A DNA stretch of 64,000 nucleotides from Cyanodermella asteris (GCA_900618795.1 UYJD01000008.1:310001-374000); one strand, 5' to 3'; numbered from the stretch's first letter, positions 1 through 11,761 are shown. Numbers and translations are program-made. The notes: generated by a model not told the origin, from the sequence alone.

Positions 1-364
1 AGATCGCAGCCCAGTTTGAGCTCTTCGTGACGTCTCATTGAATATGAATCCCAATGCGGTCCACTGGTCGGTTCCGAACCTTGGTCGCTTCGGCGCCTAA
101 GCTTCGCCCTGCCCCAAACTATTTTCATGCCCGATCAAGCATGGACTCGCGTCTACACGTAAACAAGAACTCTCGTATCAGTAGCCGCAAGAATTCCGCA
201 TACCATTTGGTTCTATGTACAGACAAGTATAGGCAGTTCTCAGAACCGCAGTTTTTCCAAGTTCTGTACCATGATCAACTCAAGCTTTTCACCATTAAGT
301 TCAACCCTCCAGAATCTCCGTCCCTCTCCGGACGGCAATCGACCATCTAGAAAAGATCCAACAT
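1..364. other. left-edge intergenic sequence
   Basis: This stretch lies downstream of the GH76 gene and reaches the window edge. A 98-codon open frame on the plus strand (54-350) has no recognisable domain and an arbitrary composition, so I do not call it a gene. Confidence 0.5.
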
Positions 365-2248
365 CTAGAAGAATGCCATGATCATGATCGCCGAAACGGC
401 GACCAATCCAAAGCTCGCCCTGACACTCCCGGCACCAGCCTGCGCAATCGTGTTCGTCGGCGGCTTCGCGCTCGTGCTCACGCTCGGGCTCGTCGCGTTA
501 CGGGAACCTCCGTATGTACCAATGCTCATAGACGGCGCAGCACCAGTCGGGACAATGGCCTTGGACGTCGCAACCGGAGTCGTGACGATGGCCATCGTGC
601 TGCTCTGAACAGAGCTGGCAGGCGTTACGGTCGCGGTGATCGTCGATGTGACCTCTCCACAGTTCTCACCCTGCACAACCGCGCTGGTGACAACCACGGC
701 GCCGGCGGAGTTGGTGTAGCTGACGGCGTGGAATTGGGCTGCTGCGACGGTGGGTTTCGCGACGCCGGAGACGGCGACGGTGGTAAGGACGGTGCTGCCG
801 GCGGAGTCGGTGTACGTTAGGACTGTGCTGGTGGCGTTTGGGGAGGTTTCCAAAGTTCCGTTGATGGCTTTGGCTGCGACGGAGACGGAGGGGGTTGCAG
901 CCGAAGCCGAAGCCGAAGCTGAGGCGGAGTCGGTTGTCTTTGCGGAGGAAGAGCCGGAGGGAGAGGCAGAGGAAGAGGCAGAGGATGTGGAGCTGGTGGC
1001 TGAAGCGGACGCAGAGCTAGACGAGCTAGATGAGGTCTTGTCGCCGCTGCTGGACGGGAAGGGTGTGTCGAGGAGGCCGATAACGACCTCGAGAGCGCTC
1101 ATCTGCTCGCCGACACCAGACTCGCCGCTGTAGGTGTTGTCGTACCACTTCATACCGCAAGCCGAGCCGCCATTTCCAGTGCACGACTTTGCGATGGCAC
1201 TCGCGGTGGAGCCGAGCTTGCTCTGCACGTCACTCTTGAGCGACGGGACTAGCTGGTAAGCGAACGTAGCCCAGCGAGCGAGATACGCCTTGAAGCTCTT
1301 CTGATCCGTGTTGCAAGATCCAACATCCTCACATGGCTGCTCGTACAGGACGCCGTCGTTAAAGAAGTTTTCGGTAGCGTGCTTCCAGACACCGGCGGTC
1401 CGGTCCTCCCACGTCTTCGCATCAGATGCGTTTCCGGCTTTGGTGGAGTAGGACGCCAGTGCGGCGGTGGCGCCGAGGACGGCAGCGCTGTTGTAGGACC
1501 ACTCGTGCAGGTCGATCTTCTGGCAGTTGTCCGGATCGTCGCCGGCGCCATCGAGCACCTGGAAGGAATCGGTGATGAAGCCGATCTTGGTCATCCAGTC
1601 GTAGATCATGGTGGCCTTGTCGGCGCACGTCTGGTTACCGGTGGACAGCGCGAGACGAGCACCGAGCTGCATGGTTGCGGCGTTTGCGATGGAGGATTTG
1701 TAGTTGAAGCCGTTGTTCTTCTCGATGAATTGCCACTTGATGCCGCCGTCGCAGAAGCTCGTGTTCCAGCGGCTGATCAAGCGGTCGAAGCAGCCGGATG
1801 CGGCGGTCAGCCAGATATCTTTCGGGGCGCCGTCTGGCGTGGGCAGGCTGTGCTCGACGGCAGACATGGCGGTCAGGCCCCAGAAGGCTTCGTCGTCGTT
1901 GCCGAGGTTGTCGGCTTGGTTCATCATCATGAAGTCCTTGGTGTCGGAGACCTGTGAGTAGATGGCTTTGGCGACGTCTCCGTCGTACTGCTTGTCACCC
2001 GTCATGGCGCTGTATCCGACCATGGTGCCGAACATGGCGCCCGCTTCCCACCAGTAGTATGGGGGCTTGGGAAGGACGCCGAGCTGGCTGGAGTCGGTGT
2101 TGCCCTTGTAGTAGGACATGAGGTCTTTGGCGATTGTCTTTGCGGCATCCTTGATGCTCTGTTGGTCGGTGGTCTTGATGTCCAGGGCCGAGACTGTCTG
2201 GCTGGCAAACAGCGATGCCGCTGCCGTGATGGCGAATGTCGAACGCAT
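365..2248 (-). CDS. GPI-anchored GH76 endo-1,6-alpha-mannosidase (Dfg5/Dcw1 family)
   Basis: Single-exon gene of 627 residues. An N-terminal signal peptide (about residues 1-21, ending TVSA) is followed by a GH76 (alpha/alpha)6 domain to about residue 400. The paired acidic motif GNDDEAFWG (Asp118-Asp119) matches the catalytic Asp-Asp of the family. After the domain come a long Ser/Ala/Thr-rich linker (about 400-600) and a C-terminal hydrophobic tail (SFGLVAVSAIMIMAFF), the layout of a GPI-anchored wall protein. Family members are thought to process alpha-1,6-mannan or the GPI-glycan core to transfer GPI proteins into the cell wall. The start is the only Met in front of a good signal peptide. 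It has no obvious functional partner nearby. The family call is firm; the exact substrate is inference. Confidence 0.93.
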   Translation of the reverse strand: MRSTFAITAAASLFASQTVSALDIKTTDQQSIKDAAKTIAKDLMSYYKGNTDSSQLGVLPKPPYYWWEAGAMFGTMVGYSAMTGDKQYDGDVAKAIYSQVSDTKDFMMMNQADNLGNDDEAFWGLTAMSAVEHSLPTPDGAPKDIWLTAASGCFDRLISRWNTSFCDGGIKWQFIEKNNGFNYKSSIANAATMQLGARLALSTGNQTCADKATMIYDWMTKIGFITDSFQVLDGAGDDPDNCQKIDLHEWSYNSAAVLGATAALASYSTKAGNASDAKTWEDRTAGVWKHATENFFNDGVLYEQPCEDVGSCNTDQKSFKAYLARWATFAYQLVPSLKSDVQSKLGSTASAIAKSCTGNGGSACGMKWYDNTYSGESGVGEQMSALEVVIGLLDTPFPSSSGDKTSSSSSSSASASATSSTSSASSSASPSGSSSAKTTDSASASASASAATPSVSVAAKAINGTLETSPNATSTVLTYTDSAGSTVLTTVAVSGVAKPTVAAAQFHAVSYTNSAGAVVVTSAVVQGENCGEVTSTITATVTPASSVQSSTMAIVTTPVATSKAIVPTGAAPSMSIGTYGGSRNATSPSVSTSAKPPTNTIAQAGAGSVRASFGLVAVSAIMIMAFF

Positions 2249-4156
2249 TTTCGTTCGATGGTGAGATCAAGGTGAGATCACTATTCCCCTCCTCTTGTAT
2301 GCTAAAGAACCCAGTTTCGTTGCGTGAGCGAGCGTGTATGCACGTATCCTCCAGGGATGATCGTGATTTAGAATGGGTTTGGTATCTGTCAGGCGCAGTT
2401 CAAATGAGAAGCTGTATGTCAAATACAAAAATATTGTGTAAGAGAAGTGAAAGGTTCCCGTGTCAACGCAGCCCAAGCACAGCTTTGCGTTGCCAATAGG
2501 GTGATTCAGAAACAAGCAGCAAAAAAAAAAGGAATGTGGTGGCGGAACAACGCTAGTGACAGAAAGCAGTGACAATAGTGAAGAGAGAGTGAGTTGAAGG
2601 AAGCACAGTATGAATGGTGACGGGAAGCACTGAGATAATACGGGAGCGGCGGAGGCGACCCACGGGCCCTCACGAAGGACAGGCAGGCTGAGGAGCAGGA
2701 TGCAGTGGAGAGCCTCCGCAAGGGGCCCCGAAATGCTTCCGTAGAATTGTGAGCTCCACCGTAATGCTGTCGCTGCCAGTCACATCAGCGTGGTAGATGC
2801 GATCGTCAGCCTGAGGCTTGAGCGTTTCGGCGTTGCAGTTGCCGATGCATCGCCACGACAGCACGACTGGAGGGCGCTCATTCCCAGACTAGCTGCACCA
2901 CGCACGCAGGCCGGTACGCTGTACTGTAAGCGCTCGAGAAGCACAGGGTACAGGACGCGCAAGTGCTGGCGTCTGGCGGTGCGGAATAATGGTACGGTGG
3001 CTTTCGACAATTCGAGCCATCAATGGCCATCAGCCTCCCAGACGTGGAGGAGGAAAAGGCGACAAAGGGAGAACAAACAGCCACGACGTTGATCAGCATC
3101 ATCCGACCTCGTCTCGGCGCAGCCAGCGGCAGCTAGACCGAATGAAGCCGACGAGACCCAAATAAAGACGTCGATTGAACGTCGATTGGTCACAGCCTCA
3201 CTTCTGTGACATGGGACAGTCGTGTTTCAGAGTCGCACTCCGAGCGAGCAGACTTCCGGAACGGCAGCTGTGAGACTGTGTCGACTCTCCAACTTGCCCC
3301 TGTCCAATAACTCCAACTTTCATATTCGGCCGTCTGATTCGGTCGTTCTCATTCCCTTATTCAACCGACGCCAGGCTGCAAGGCCGTCAATGCAAAAGTG
3401 CACGCTACGGTCACTCTACACTGAATGGTCTGCATCGAGTGACCCAGGCAAAATGCTCACCGACGCGGGAAACTGCTATCGTCGGACAACACAGCTTCGG
3501 TTTGGTGCGCCATCTCTTGCGCGCGTACGAGCGCTTCCTTGTGGCGTTTTGGGATGGATCTTGATCCCTCTGGCTGTCGAATGCTCTGCTAAGCGCTGAT
3601 GGTGGGGTGTTCTGCCTTTTGGTAGCACAGTGTGGAGACAGCTGTTCTCGCTTGTCATATCCCCGACAAGATGTTTTACCAACGTCCATTGTATGTTGAC
3701 TTACTCGCCGGACCAGCTCGTTGGTAATGCGAATCGTCATTCAATGGTATATGCGCGGGCGTCAGCCGCAGGAGATGCTTTGCGGGTCGGACTGCTCACA
3801 CACGGTTGAAGTCTGCAATTCTCCGGGCTGCTAAACGCAACTTGGCCACCGCTATGCCCTTGTTCGAAGTGCAGCAAAGGTGTATCGGTTCTCCGAGTGT
3901 GCGATGGCTAAATGGAGCGCTTCCGTGCTGTGATGCATGCCAGTGGCACGTCGCGATCTCTGACATATATACTGCTTGGTCGATTTGCCTTGTCCGGCGG
4001 AGATGAACGCGGAGAATCATGCACATCTGCGCGTCTTTCTTGCAAACGGCCTTACGATGAGATGCACGAACTAGTCTAAAGCAGTTTATAGAGACTTTCC
4101 TGTTTTACGACTTGAAAACAAGCATGCGACGGTAAGCATGAGCTAAAAATAAAAAA

Positions 4157-4188
<32 letters not shown>

Positions 4189-4687
4189 ACTGATTGACAA
4201 TTGTCGTTTAACAGTCCTCAGCGCAGGAAATAGATACAAGGTAAAAGACCAGCAAATGTCTGCTTGTGGGCATATCCGGAGTCGTAAGATGCAATGTATT
4301 GTTAAAATTCAGTCGATCATATTATCAAGCGTCTACTGTCTCGGCAAAGCACAGGTAGACGACTGTATTTGTTTCCCATATTATAAGTGTGACGCTTTTT
4401 TATCCGAAACGTGCAAAAAAGCGTCACGACATAACTTGACCAGCAGTAACGGACCATTTGCAAGGCTTAAACACACATTCTCGAGTGTATGCTGTAGACA
4501 CCAACAATAATCTAAACCATCAGTTCTAAGAACAGTCTGTACAATACTGCGAGGTCGACAAAGCCAACATGGTGAGCTATATCGAAGTGGTCGAAGGCCC
4601 GAGCTCGTCAAATAGGCTACGTCAACGAGCTCAGCTTCAACCACATTTCTCACCAACACCAACAACCCTCCCTCCAAATCATCCACA
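2249..4687. other. long intergenic region upstream of GH76 and COQ7
   Basis: About 2.4 kb between two divergently transcribed genes, so it carries both promoters. All open frames are short, overlap on both strands and show no domain or signal. An A-run lies at 2521-2530 and a GAAA microsatellite at 4151-4189. I see no RNA gene or mobile element. Confidence 0.5.
4151..4189. repeat. (GAAA)n microsatellite
   Basis: An A-tract runs directly into about eight GAAA units. It is a simple purine repeat in the COQ7 upstream region and is a likely site of length variation. Confidence 0.95.
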
Positions 4688-5500
4688 ATGAAGCCCACCA
4701 CCACCGCCATGATCCCCTCAACACGCGCAATGCGCGTTTGTCCGTCATCACGATGCCGACACCAATCCCCCATCCTCGACTTCCTCGCACCGCGCCTCCT
4801 CCGACCCACCACCATCACCACCCGCCGCTCCATCTCCGAAATCCCCCTTCGCTCGTCCTCCGCCCCGACAAACAAAGACCTCGAAGCCTCAGTCTCTCAA
4901 TCCGAACCCCGACGAGCACCCACCCGGCCCCTCACCGCCGCCCAGCTCTCCTACCTCGAACGCGCCCTGCGCGTAAACCAAGCCGGCGAACTCGCCGCCA
5001 CGCTCATCTACTCTGCGCAGACCCCCGTCATCGTCCGCTCCCACCCACACCTGAAACCGCTAATGAAACACTTCTACGACCAAGAGGACGGGCATTTGAA
5101 GACGTTCAACGCACTCTTGGCACGACACCGCGTGAGGCCGACGGCCCTGACGCCCCTCTGGCGCTTCGCGGCGAGCGCGCTCGGCTGGGGCACCGCGGTC
5201 ATCAGCCGCGAAGCGGCCATGGCGTGCACGGAAGCGGTAGAGACGGAGATTGGCGAGCACTACAACGGGCAGGTACGCGAGTTGTTGGCCTGGATTCGGG
5301 AGGCCGAGGAGAGGGGCGAGGAGGTGGGGAGCGAGGTGAGGGAATTGATGCAGAGGATACGGGTTATCAGGGATGAGGAGTTGGAGCATTTGGATGAGAG
5401 TGTGGGAGAGGGGGCGCACGAGGCGGAGGCGTATCCGGTGTTGACGGCGGTCATTAGGGGAGGTTGTAGGAGTGCGATTTGGTTGAGTGAGAGAGTTTGA
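4688..5500 (+). CDS. COQ7: 5-demethoxyubiquinone hydroxylase, mitochondrial (COQ7/CAT5)
   Basis: 270 residues in one exon. COQ7 is a di-iron carboxylate hydroxylase of the mitochondrial inner-membrane ubiquinone pathway, converting demethoxyubiquinone to demethylubiquinone. The first 70 residues are rich in Arg, Ser and Thr and contain almost no acids, as in a mitochondrial presequence. The catalytic domain starts at RALRVNQAGELAA. The iron-ligand motifs are visible in order: Glu in NQAGE, Glu-x-x-His in QEDGH, Glu and Glu-x-x-His in ETEIGEH, and Glu-x-x-His in DEELEHL near the C-terminus. The length suits a fungal COQ7 with its presequence. The Met at 4688 is chosen because it precedes the basic presequence. 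Confidence 0.95.
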   Translation: MKPTTTAMIPSTRAMRVCPSSRCRHQSPILDFLAPRLLRPTTITTRRSISEIPLRSSSAPTNKDLEASVSQSEPRRAPTRPLTAAQLSYLERALRVNQAGELAATLIYSAQTPVIVRSHPHLKPLMKHFYDQEDGHLKTFNALLARHRVRPTALTPLWRFAASALGWGTAVISREAAMACTEAVETEIGEHYNGQVRELLAWIREAEERGEEVGSEVRELMQRIRVIRDEELEHLDESVGEGAHEAEAYPVLTAVIRGGCRSAIWLSERV

Positions 5501-7117
5501 AGTTGGTGGCGGAGGGATGATGGATGAGTTGTGAATGGAAATGCTGACTACAGAGTTGTGTGTTTTGAGTATTGGGGTACCTCGACCCGGATGGAGTTGT
5601 TTGGCAGCTCGCGAGTGCTGCCTTGAGTTGCGGTGCCACAATCTGGCATTCGCTCTCTTCTGACATCGATTGAGACGAAGAGAATCGGAACAATCCTACA
5701 TACCTCGCTACCTTGACTGCTGCATTACTCTATGTGCGTCTTGCAAGTTCGTGATCGTCGAATCGAGAGCCATTTTGAGTTGGTTGTACGTACACAATCC
5801 TGCCTTCTCCGGAGTGTTACCTCCAGCAGTAATTTGCAGGCACGTGGATGAGTGTAGCCAGTCGGTATAGACAGCAGTTTCTGGCATAGACATCAATCCA
5901 TAACTGCTCCGCGTGACTATTGAGATGCCCAAGACCCAAGGCGGGTGATTCGAAGTCGGAGTATATGCATGGACGTGAGCTGCTCTGAACGTCCTTCGTA
6001 AATGATTCGGACATTGATTGCTGATAGTATCTCGTAGAGTACGCTAGCCGCAACTTTTACAAATCACTATAGCAGTGTCCAGCAAAGTAGATAATTAAGT
6101 AGCAGTGTAAGTAGAAGCTCCAGGAACAGCACAACGACTTTAGCTGACCCCTCTTGCGCCTATCAAGTGTCTCTTCTAGAAATTCCTCTCGTCGGCGCGC
6201 GTCCGACGCATCACGACTTAAATCGCCATGACCTCACGAATTCCTATCACCTCAACCATTTTACTCCACACACCGAGACCATCGACCACCCGATCGACCA
6301 CGCGACTCAAGTCCGTCTCACTGCCGCCTAAAGTCCAATGTCTGAATCATGCCCAAACCCAAGTCGCCCGGAACCCACCGAGACATATTCCCGGCGCCTA
6401 CTTTAGCGCCAGCGCCAGCGCCTCCCTTCCCAGACCCCATCAAGCCTAGCGCGTATCACAAGGGGGCTGAATTCATGCTCTGCTGCGGCAGAGGCGGTTG
6501 GAGGGCGTGTCACGGTGTGTCGGTATAGGCCAGTGAAGAATCGACGTGATGCACGAGCGTGTGAGAGAGCCTGTATGTAGAATAGCCCGAATGGGCCGGG
6601 AGCGAGGAAAGGATGAGGAGGCTTGGACCTTTTTTTTCCGTCTGAAGTGCTGTGGCTGCGCTGATTTCGTTGGTTGATGCTTTTGCAAGCTTTGCACGGC
6701 CGCAGACGATTGCTGCAAGGAAAGGTAAGTGAGGTGCACGTGCTCCAGCGATTGAGATGGTTGCGAGGCTGAGCGGGGGCGAGTTTCTTGGTGGAAGATA
6801 CTAGGGTTCTGGGAAGGCTTTTTTTGGGTGATGGGGAGGAGTTGTGAGCGTGGGTATGTTCAGTTTGGTTTTGCTTAAAGGTGAGGGATGCCGAGATCTG
6901 TTGTTGATTTGTACCAGTTTCTTCTTTGTACAGTGTCTTCCTATCCCATTGCATTCTACCAATCACACGCCCTTACTCTCAACTTGACGATCATCCTCCC
7001 TCTTCTAGGACCCTCGTCAGCCCAGCATAGGGCAAAAGCACAACCATTCCCGGTCCTCGTCCGTCACATCCCCTTGGACAAGCCCGTTCTTATTACCATT
7101 GTGATCACTACCGCACA
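5501..7117. other. intergenic region and promoter of the 7118 gene
   Basis: Some 1.6 kb between two plus-strand genes. Open frames here (for example the minus frame at 6403-6966) have arbitrary composition and no recognisable domain. The last 250 bases before 7118 are pyrimidine-rich in patches, as in many fungal core promoters. Nothing else is supported. Confidence 0.45.
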
Positions 7118-8158
7118 ATGGACTACCCCAAGTCTGTCTATGTCATCGGCCCCCAAGGTCAAGCACGCTTCAAAGCTGCAACCGGCTCCTTCGACGTCTC
7201 CGACAGACCCTACACCTGCCGCGGCTACGCCCACACGACCGGCGCCCGCTGCTCCCGCTCCATCGCCACCAAGCACATTCCCAAACTTCCCGAGTTCGAA
7301 CTCAAAGGCGTCGTCGCCTTTTACCGCCAGCCCAGCTCATATGGCGGCAAGACTAATTGCCTCGCTGCTTACTACTGCTGGCAACACAAGACACAGGTTC
7401 CGTTCACGCCATTAAAGAGGGCAGACACCTTCGAGAGGGAAGACGCCGTTAGAGAGGCTGAAGTGCGGGATCGCATGCCCTTGGCTGAGAAGTCGGGTAA
7501 TGTTGGAAGAACGGTGAGGAGAGTCGAGATTGAAGAGGTGGAGGAAGCTGTTTCGGAAATGAAGGCTGCGCGAAAGCAGATCAAGCCGGCACCGATTATC
7601 ATGCCCACAGTCGGCAAGAATCCGAAGATGGAGCCGTGCTCACCGATCAAATCGCCGAAGATGCAAGTCTACCGCGATGAGCCCGACCGCAAGGAGGAGA
7701 AGCCGATCATCAAGACCGAAGAGAAGTCGACGAAAGTGAAGAAGCCAGTCTCGAGCACAGCCGTTGAGCGAGAGGACAGCGAGATTGCTCAACTCAAAGC
7801 CTCGAACACGCACTACTTGGCTGCGATGCAGCAGATGGCAAGTCAGATCGAAGTTTTGATGGCGAGACTCGATGCTGTCGAACAGACGAAGACGAAGGTC
7901 GTGGTGGCCGAGGTCAGCGATGTGCAGACGCCTGAAATAGACAGCAAGGCGACTCAAGCCCAGGCCGCTTCTAAGTGTGTGCAGACCCAATCACAGGAGA
8001 CACAGATCGGACAGTCCAAGAGTGAAGACATGGTCGACATGAACAAACGACCGACTATGACTGTGGAGGCAGCCGAAGTGGAGACTGACGATGCTGAGAA
8101 AGTGCGAGCAGCTGGCAGGCGAAAGGGAAGCACCCTGCCTGGTTGCAAGTGCATGTGA
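7118..8158 (+). CDS. uncharacterised protein with N-terminal Cys/His motif and coiled coil
   Basis: 346 residues in one exon. Residues 34-90 carry C34-x10-C45 and C81-x5-C87-x2-H90, ending YYCWQHK. This resembles the small Cys/His motif found in front of fungal GIY-YIG (DUF1766-type) nucleases and related proteins, but no nuclease domain follows. The middle is charged and probably disordered. About residues 220-262 form a likely coiled coil with heptad-spaced Leu/Met/Ile. The C-terminus ends GCKCM, which formally fits a Cys-a-a-X prenylation pattern, although Lys and Cys at the inner positions are atypical. The Met at 7118 directly precedes the conserved-looking domain. I do not recognise a function; zinc binding is inference from Cys/His spacing. 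Confidence 0.8.
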   Translation: MDYPKSVYVIGPQGQARFKAATGSFDVSDRPYTCRGYAHTTGARCSRSIATKHIPKLPEFELKGVVAFYRQPSSYGGKTNCLAAYYCWQHKTQVPFTPLKRADTFEREDAVREAEVRDRMPLAEKSGNVGRTVRRVEIEEVEEAVSEMKAARKQIKPAPIIMPTVGKNPKMEPCSPIKSPKMQVYRDEPDRKEEKPIIKTEEKSTKVKKPVSSTAVEREDSEIAQLKASNTHYLAAMQQMASQIEVLMARLDAVEQTKTKVVVAEVSDVQTPEIDSKATQAQAASKCVQTQSQETQIGQSKSEDMVDMNKRPTMTVEAAEVETDDAEKVRAAGRRKGSTLPGCKCM

Positions 8159-8304
8159 TGGATTCGCCGGGCATCTTGGTGTACTTTTCGACATGACGAC
8201 GACGATGACGATAGTGATGATGATTTCTGGGGCGGCCGTCTGCTTTGTACTATATTCATAGCGTCGCAGCGTTTTCTGATAGACTGTCTCTTAACACTCA
8301 CGTC

Positions 8305-10771
8305 TCAAGCCACGACCTTGCCGTTCTTGTTTGCAAACTTCACCCCCTCGACCTTCTTCTGAACAGTAACCTTATCCACCACGCCCTCATCATCCCAGCT
8401 GAAATCCACAATCCCACCACCCCGAATCCTCAACCCCTTCACGCTCCCACCCTTCCACGCCGCCGGAATAGCCGGCCCAAGCACCACCACCCTGCCCTGC
8501 TGTCTCCCACCCTCAGCCGGTAAATCTACAACCAACATGCTGACCACCGCGCCCACATACCCAAAGTTCGCATCGATTTGAAACGGCTCCTCCCGTCCCG
8601 CATACATACTCAGCCGATTCGGCGCATAGTTCTGCTGCAACGTCAACCGCAACTCATAGTACGCTCTCTCGGTGTTGTTCAGCCGCGCCCAGCACGCCGC
8701 CCGCCACACTTTCTCCCAGCCTGCGTTGCTGTCTGCAATCCCCGGGCCACGGGACCACAGCGCGTTGGAGACGGCGGTGGAGATTGTGATGTTCAGGTAG
8801 CCGCCTGCATAGCCGGAGAGGGAAGAGCCGGGGTACCAGCCGATGAGGTGGGAGAGGTGCCGGTGCGTATCGTTTGGCGTGTCGAAGGGGAGTTTCCATT
8901 CGGTGATTTCGGGGATGGAGTTGATGTGCAGGCCTTTGTCGAGTTGGGAAAGTTTGGATCTCAGGTCCGAGGTGAAGGTGGTGTTGGGCTCGTGTGTGAT
9001 AGTGGCGGCGTTGAGGGTGTTGACGAAGAGGGAGTGAATGAGTTGTTGGTAGTGTGCGCAGCCGTACGTTGTGGGTCCGTGTTCGGGAGAATCGCAGGGG
9101 ACGGCGACGAGGGTGCCGCCGTTTGAGTGACGATCGGGTTGGAGTTGGTTGAGCCAGAATTCGGCGACGCCTTTGAGGAGTGGGTAGCCGGTCTTTGCGA
9201 GCCAGGCGGTATCTTGTGTGAAGTCGAAGTAGTCGGCTACGTGAAGCATCAGCCAGGCTGGCGCAGCGGGATAGTCTGTCCACTCGTCTGGTCCGGCGTT
9301 CATACCCGTGTGCCCGAAGATGTTGATGTAGGATTGTACCACCCAGCCCGGCGCGTCGTAGATCAGGCGCGCTGACTCGGTGCCACGGGGAACCCAGGTC
9401 TCGGTCATGTATGTCCAGAGGGGGGACTGCAGGTCGCTGAGCCCAGTTTCGTCAACGCCCCAGTGGTTCATCTGCAGGTTGATGTCCGTGTGATAGTCGG
9501 CGCTCCAGGCGTTGGTGATCCCGTAAGCCCATTTGCCCTGCAGATTAGGCGGCAAAGATCCTGGTCTCGAGGAGGAAACGAACAGGTATCGGCCGAGATC
9601 GAATTGGAGGGATTCAACGAAGGGGTTCGTCTGCGTGATGTTGAATTCATCCGTATCTCCGTACGCGGAAAGAAGGTCGGCCGTCTCAGTCTTTGACGAG
9701 CTCTGGGTGTCAGGTAAAGTCAGCGTAAAACGCTCCATCAAAGGCTGAAAGTCCTTGACATGTGCATCTAGAAGCTGCTTGACGGATTTTGACGCGGCTT
9801 TCGATATAGTGCTGGAAATGACCGCAGCTGGATCGGCGCCCCTGAAAGAGTAGTTGTTGGCCTTGTTGCCTTTGGTCGCATCATAATTTGTGCCTGCAGC
9901 AATCACGAAGGCGATTGATTTCCCCGCAGGGACGACTGTGAGGGTTCCGTCCTTGCAAGTGGAGTTGTGCGAACCGATGACCTGCGCGCTTGCTTCATAT
10001 GTCATGCCTATTCCTTGTTGGGTTATTCCTCTGAGACATGCGGATTGTGTTGTGGTGGAGCAGGAAGCGTTCACCAAGGAGGGGTTTGCTAGCTTGTTGT
10101 CGAAGCTCAGACTGAGTGCCGGTAGGCTCTTGTCACCCGTGGCTTCGTAGACGCAAACGTTGTCCGGGTACGAGCAGAAGATTTGGCTTCTAACGTGAGC
10201 TTAGGTCCCCGCCTGCATGTGGTATGTTGACTTACGTAGAATATGCGCTCCCGTTTGCAGTGAAGTTGGTGACGTACACGCCTGTGTTGAGGTTCAACAG
10301 CCTTTTGTAGTTTGAGGTCGAGTTCCCAAGGCCGGGCATGGAGATACTTAGATTGCCCAAGACGTAGTAGTTGCCATAGTTCGGGTCATCGGTCTGGAGT
10401 GCGGATGTATTGCCGGTGCCGTTCTTGAACATCCAGTCTATGATGCCCGGCAGAGCTCTAGCAACTGACGAAGGTGGGTTGGCCGCGGCGTAGCTTGCAT
10501 TCTCGAAAGGACCTCCGCTCCAAAGCGAGTCCTTGTTCAAGTTGAGTATCTCCTGACCGGGTTGGCCAAATGGTAGGACTTGGGGTACATTAGATGAGAA
10601 CGACTAGGGACGGCTAGTTTTGCACTCACCCGCCAGCTGTCCATTGCCAAGTGGAAAAGCTTCCCTGATCAAGTCAGGATATTCGACATGCTTCGATGAC
10701 CAAAGAGACTTTGAATTCACGAAATCACAACACAAGAGAAGACTCGAAAGAGAAACCAAGAACGGAAACAT
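8305..10771 (-). CDS. secreted GH95 alpha-L-fucosidase-like glycoside hydrolase (3 exons)
   Basis: Joined exons 10771-10630, 10578-10236 and 10189-8305 give 789 residues; the introns (51 and 46 bp) begin GTGAGT and GTAAGT and end AG. A signal peptide (about residues 1-20) precedes the GH95 N-terminal block PLGNGQLAV...LNKDSLWSGGPF. Catalytic landmarks are SPEHGP (Glu531, acid equivalent), the Asp-x-Asn stretch DINLQMNHW (397-399), RHLSHLIGWYPG and PFQIDANFG (Asp701). The family hydrolyses alpha-1,2-fucosyl or related alpha-L-galactosyl links on plant cell-wall glycans, fitting an exported enzyme. One oddity: the first position of the usual Asn-x-Asn pair is Asp397, which could alter activity. 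The family call is firm; the substrate is open. Confidence 0.92.
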
Positions 10772-11761
10772 GGCTGGCAAACGCGCCGTGTCAAGATTGA
10801 CCTCTCTTCTGGTGCAAATAGACCAACGGCAGCAGGGAGGCAGCCGTTGGAACTTAATGACCGAGACTTCTTCAGTGGCGGCCGTGCTAGCATGCAGTAG
10901 AATCGATCATCACGAGAGTCTTCCTACGCTATGACGAAGAAAGATGAGGGGTGCATGGCCACCAACTTGTTGAAGAAGCTGGCACAAACATTAACCGGAA
11001 TGCGGAGAAAGGTCGACGATCGACAGGGTTACCCCACGCTTTCCACGTCTTTGTACGGCCTCCTCCTCTCGATTTCTAGCTACCCTTCTCATAGCTGGAA
11101 AGTCCGAAAGTACGACAGCAGTCCATCATTCCGAAAGGCGCAGTAGAAGATAGCAAAGCAGTAGTGTACCTATTCAGGAACGTACAGGACGAAGCCTGTC
11201 AATCTCAAGCTCAGGTGAAGTGATACACAAGCATACCTTCGTCAAAGTATATCTTCACGAAACAAGAATGTAGTCCTTGTACTTGGATATGAAGACAAAG
11301 CTGAGACTTGGCAATGCACGGTAATGTAGCCCCAAGAACGAGATGATGGCGAGAACAATCATCTGGTCGCGGCTCAATGCACGTGACCTGGCCCGAGCAC
11401 ACTTTGATCCCGATGATGACACCGAAATCTGAGCCGGCAACTCGTGGACGCCTTCAAGCACAGTGATTTGTTTCAGGAACGATGGCGTCGAGAAGTCGTC
11501 TCTACGACACTTGGCTAGTACTCCGCGACACAATCTCGCCAGTCGAGGAGATAACATACGTTCGTGTCATGGCTTGTATTCAACTACGACAGACCGATTT
11601 GCCGATGGCCAAATGTGAAATGGGCATAAAGGAATGTATTGATCCGATGGCCAACAACCCGTCCGATACATGACCATGGTCACTCCGCTATTCACAAAAC
11701 CGGCGATTCGCCTCACATCATCGCCTATGTTTCTGTCCCCAGTTGGATCCAAGTCGCCAAC
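10772..11761. other. intergenic region between GH95 and the RiPP precursor
   Basis: It holds the GH95 promoter and the sequence downstream of the precursor. A GTGAGT at the very end of the precursor frame (near 11773) means a small additional precursor exon could lie at about 11550-11750; an open frame at 11567-11752 on the minus strand is the obvious candidate. The other minus frame (11255-11557) has no recognisable domain. Confidence 0.4.

Noticed and set aside
54-350. 98-codon frame at the left edge
   Set aside because: No domain, no neighbours and no signal peptide.
1379-1957. 192-codon plus frame inside the GH76 gene
   Set aside because: It lies antisense to a well-supported glycoside hydrolase and has no domain of its own.
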